From: Didymella arachidicola
Taxonomy: Eukaryota > Ascomycota > Dothideomycetes > Pleosporales > Didymellaceae
NCBI GenBank assembly: GCA_016630955.3
Contig: CM049988.1
Coordinates: 2,418,001-2,482,000 of the forward strand
Length of the DNA: 64,000 bases
Direction: 5' to 3'
Part shown: positions 62,283 to 64,000 of the stretch, piece after piece
Layout of the letters: every line of letters begins with the position of its first letter
Numbering within the stretch: position 1 is the stretch's first letter
Notes under the pieces: model-generated
What the model was told of the DNA's origin: nothing
Seen by the model: the letters and a program-made list of their open reading frames with translations, nothing else
Databases searched by the model: none
Made by a program: the position numbers and the translations under genes

Positions 62283-63763
62283 CTAAAACCTCGCTTCGAC
62301 CTTCTGCTCAACATCCTGCAGCGCCCACTCACTCCTCGCCTTCCTACTCCTCACCCCATCAACCTGCTCCTTCGTCCACCCCTTCGCCTTCGTCGCCGGA
62401 TTATACCCCAACCCCGTCACCCTCCCCACCTCCTCATCACTCAAATCCGTCGCCGCAGACCCATCAGCACGCTTATACACCGTGCACACCACCGCGCCGC
62501 CCAACCCCAGATTATGCTGCAACGCCACCCTGGTCGACGGCACGCTCCTATTGTTCGCCCACCCGCGCAGATGCCACACTAGCTCCGCGCACTGCGCCAG
62601 CCCCGTCGCGCCGAGCGGGTGGCCCTTTGAGATGAGCCCGCCGGACGGGTTGATGACGAGTTTGCCACCGTAGGTGATGCCGCCGCGGCGGATTAGCTCG
62701 TGGGCTTTTCCCCTGGGGGCGAGGCCCAGCGCCTCAATGGTTACCATTTCGTTGGCGCTGAAGCAGTCGTGGAGCTCGCACACTTGGACGTCGTCGGGGG
62801 AGACACTGGCTTCAGAGAGGGCTTCGCGCGCGGCGAGCTCGCTCATGCTGTACCCGATTAGGTCGATGGCGCTGCGGTTGAACAGTGCGGGGGTGTCTGT
62901 TGCGAGGCGCTGGCCGGCGATGAGGATGGCTTGGCTTTTGAGCTCTGGGCGGGCGTCGAGGAAGGACTGCGAGCAGAGGACTGTTGCTGCGGCGCCGTCG
63001 GAGGTCGGGCAGCATTGCAGTTTGGTGAGGGGTTCGTGGATCATGGGGCTGTTGACGACTTGGTCGAGGGTGTATTCGTCTTGGAATTGGGAGTAGGGGT
63101 TGTTTTTACTGTGGGCGTGATTGATGCGGGCGATTTCCGCAAAGTCCTTGAGCTCGGAGCCGTATCTGGGCGTTGTCAGTATGAGAGTCGGAGTTTTGGG
63201 GGTAAGAAGTGGGAAGACGTACTTCTCCATATGCTCACGTCCCGCGTTGCCAAACAACTGCGCCGCGCCCGGCGCCTTCGTGATACCCCTGGTCTCCTTC
63301 ATGATTAGATTCGTCGTCGCAGTCGGATTCGTCCTGTCCTGGAAAAACGTCTGCAGCGACCCGGGAAACATCTTCTCGAAGCCCACGACCAGTACGCAGT
63401 CGGCCGCGCCGTGGGCAATCATGTTGCGCCCCATGTACAGCCCCGTGCTGCCGGTGGAGCAATTGTTGTTAACGTTGTACACGGGGATGCCCGTCATGCC
63501 GAACTGGTAGAAGACGCGCTGTCCGCACGTGCTGTCGCCGTAGCAGTAGCATGCCACACCCTGGTCCACGTCGTCATAGTTGATGTGTGCGTCGAGCATC
63601 GCTTTCACGCCCGCTTCGAAGCCCAGCTCAGGGTAGTCGACTTTACCGCGTGGCTTGATGAACTATCTACACATCAGGAGGCGCAAAGGACCTAGGATTC
63701 GAGCTATCCTACCTTTGTCATGCCCACGCCGAGGACGTAGACAGGTTGTTTCTGACCGACCAT
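62283..63763 (-). CDS. SCP2-type thiolase (sterol carrier protein X-like)
   Basis: Exons 63763-63713, 63662-63223 and 63165-62283 (introns 50 and 57 nt, phases 0 and 2) give 457 aa. It starts MVGQKQPVYVLGVGMTKFIK. Catalytic residues are visible: nucleophilic Cys in VYNVNNNCSTGSTGLY (about residue 85), the His-Asp pair in VCELHDCFSANE and the GHPLGATG loop in SKGHPLGATGLAQC. Conserved SDGAAATVL and LQHNLGLGGAVVCTVYKR agree. Length and motifs match the thiolase half of mammalian SCPx; there is no SCP2 lipid-binding domain. Such enzymes cleave branched or medium-chain 3-oxoacyl-CoA in peroxisomes. The C-terminal Ala-Arg-Phe is at best a weak variant of PTS1, so location is uncertain. Confidence 0.93.
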
Positions 63764-64000
63764 TTTGGCTACTCTTTTGACGTGACAGGCACAAGGTGCT
63801 GACTATTATTATGAGATGTCTGAAAGATCTGAAAGAAATAACAATACACAACGATGTTGAATGCAAAGAGCAAGAGCACAGCGCGCGTCAACACTTAAAC
63901 CTCGCCCTCGTCGTACCAAAGCCGAGTCGCGCCAATACCCCAGGATTGAGAATGCGCGGGGGCGGCATAGTGGAGATGCCGAGGTACGTTCACGATACCC

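Overview
The window looks like nuclear DNA of a filamentous ascomycete, most probably a dothideomycete (the class is inference). Genes sit on both strands without operons and carry short phase-consistent introns, mostly 46-57 nt. The gene repertoire is typically fungal: a HET-domain protein, Rtt106, YPI1, sedolisin, fungal BTB proteins, and Tad/I-type LINE and Fot1/pogo transposons. No tRNA, rRNA or CRISPR array was recognised.

Layout. 0.6-16 kb is mostly ordinary gene-dense euchromatin: an ACS/Dal5-type MFS permease, an AIFM2/FSP1-like flavoprotein, a BTB protein, mitochondrial ribosomal protein bL17m divergent from the ribonucleotide reductase large subunit (two MluI cell-cycle boxes in its promoter), a YCII-domain protein, a membrane-anchored Dabb-domain protein, a small membrane protein and a membrane-anchored NodB deacetylase. 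16.4-21.3 kb holds a HET-domain gene and a large secreted Ser/Thr/Pro-rich protein.

21.5-45.3 kb is an accessory, transposon-rich island. It holds ankyrin and flavin-amine-oxidase remnants, a P450 pseudogene with a stop right behind its haem cysteine, a decayed TRI12-like MFS gene, and two apparently intact pogo-type transposons (perfect 69- and 57-bp terminal inverted repeats, TA duplications). The two transposons face each other around an SRPK-like kinase gene with one in-frame stop. A complete 6.0-kb LINE with a 14-bp target-site duplication follows, and several TA-flanked inverted-repeat miniature elements are scattered through the island. A sedolisin protease with a likely GC-AG intron survives near the end.

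45.5-64 kb returns to core genes: Rtt106, a two-TM protein interrupted by one in-frame TAG, an aquaporin, a tandem array of three BTB paralogs (one intact, one with a nonsense codon, one frameshifted), a single-pass membrane protein with a long proline-rich tail, YPI1 and an SCP2-type thiolase.

The strongest signals are the complete, possibly active elements (two pogo, one LINE), the non-autonomous inverted-repeat families, the conserved C-terminal Cys/His signature of the BTB family, and the repeated finding of single in-frame stops in otherwise intact genes. Exon boundaries were read by eye from splice signals and checked for phase; none is backed by transcripts.
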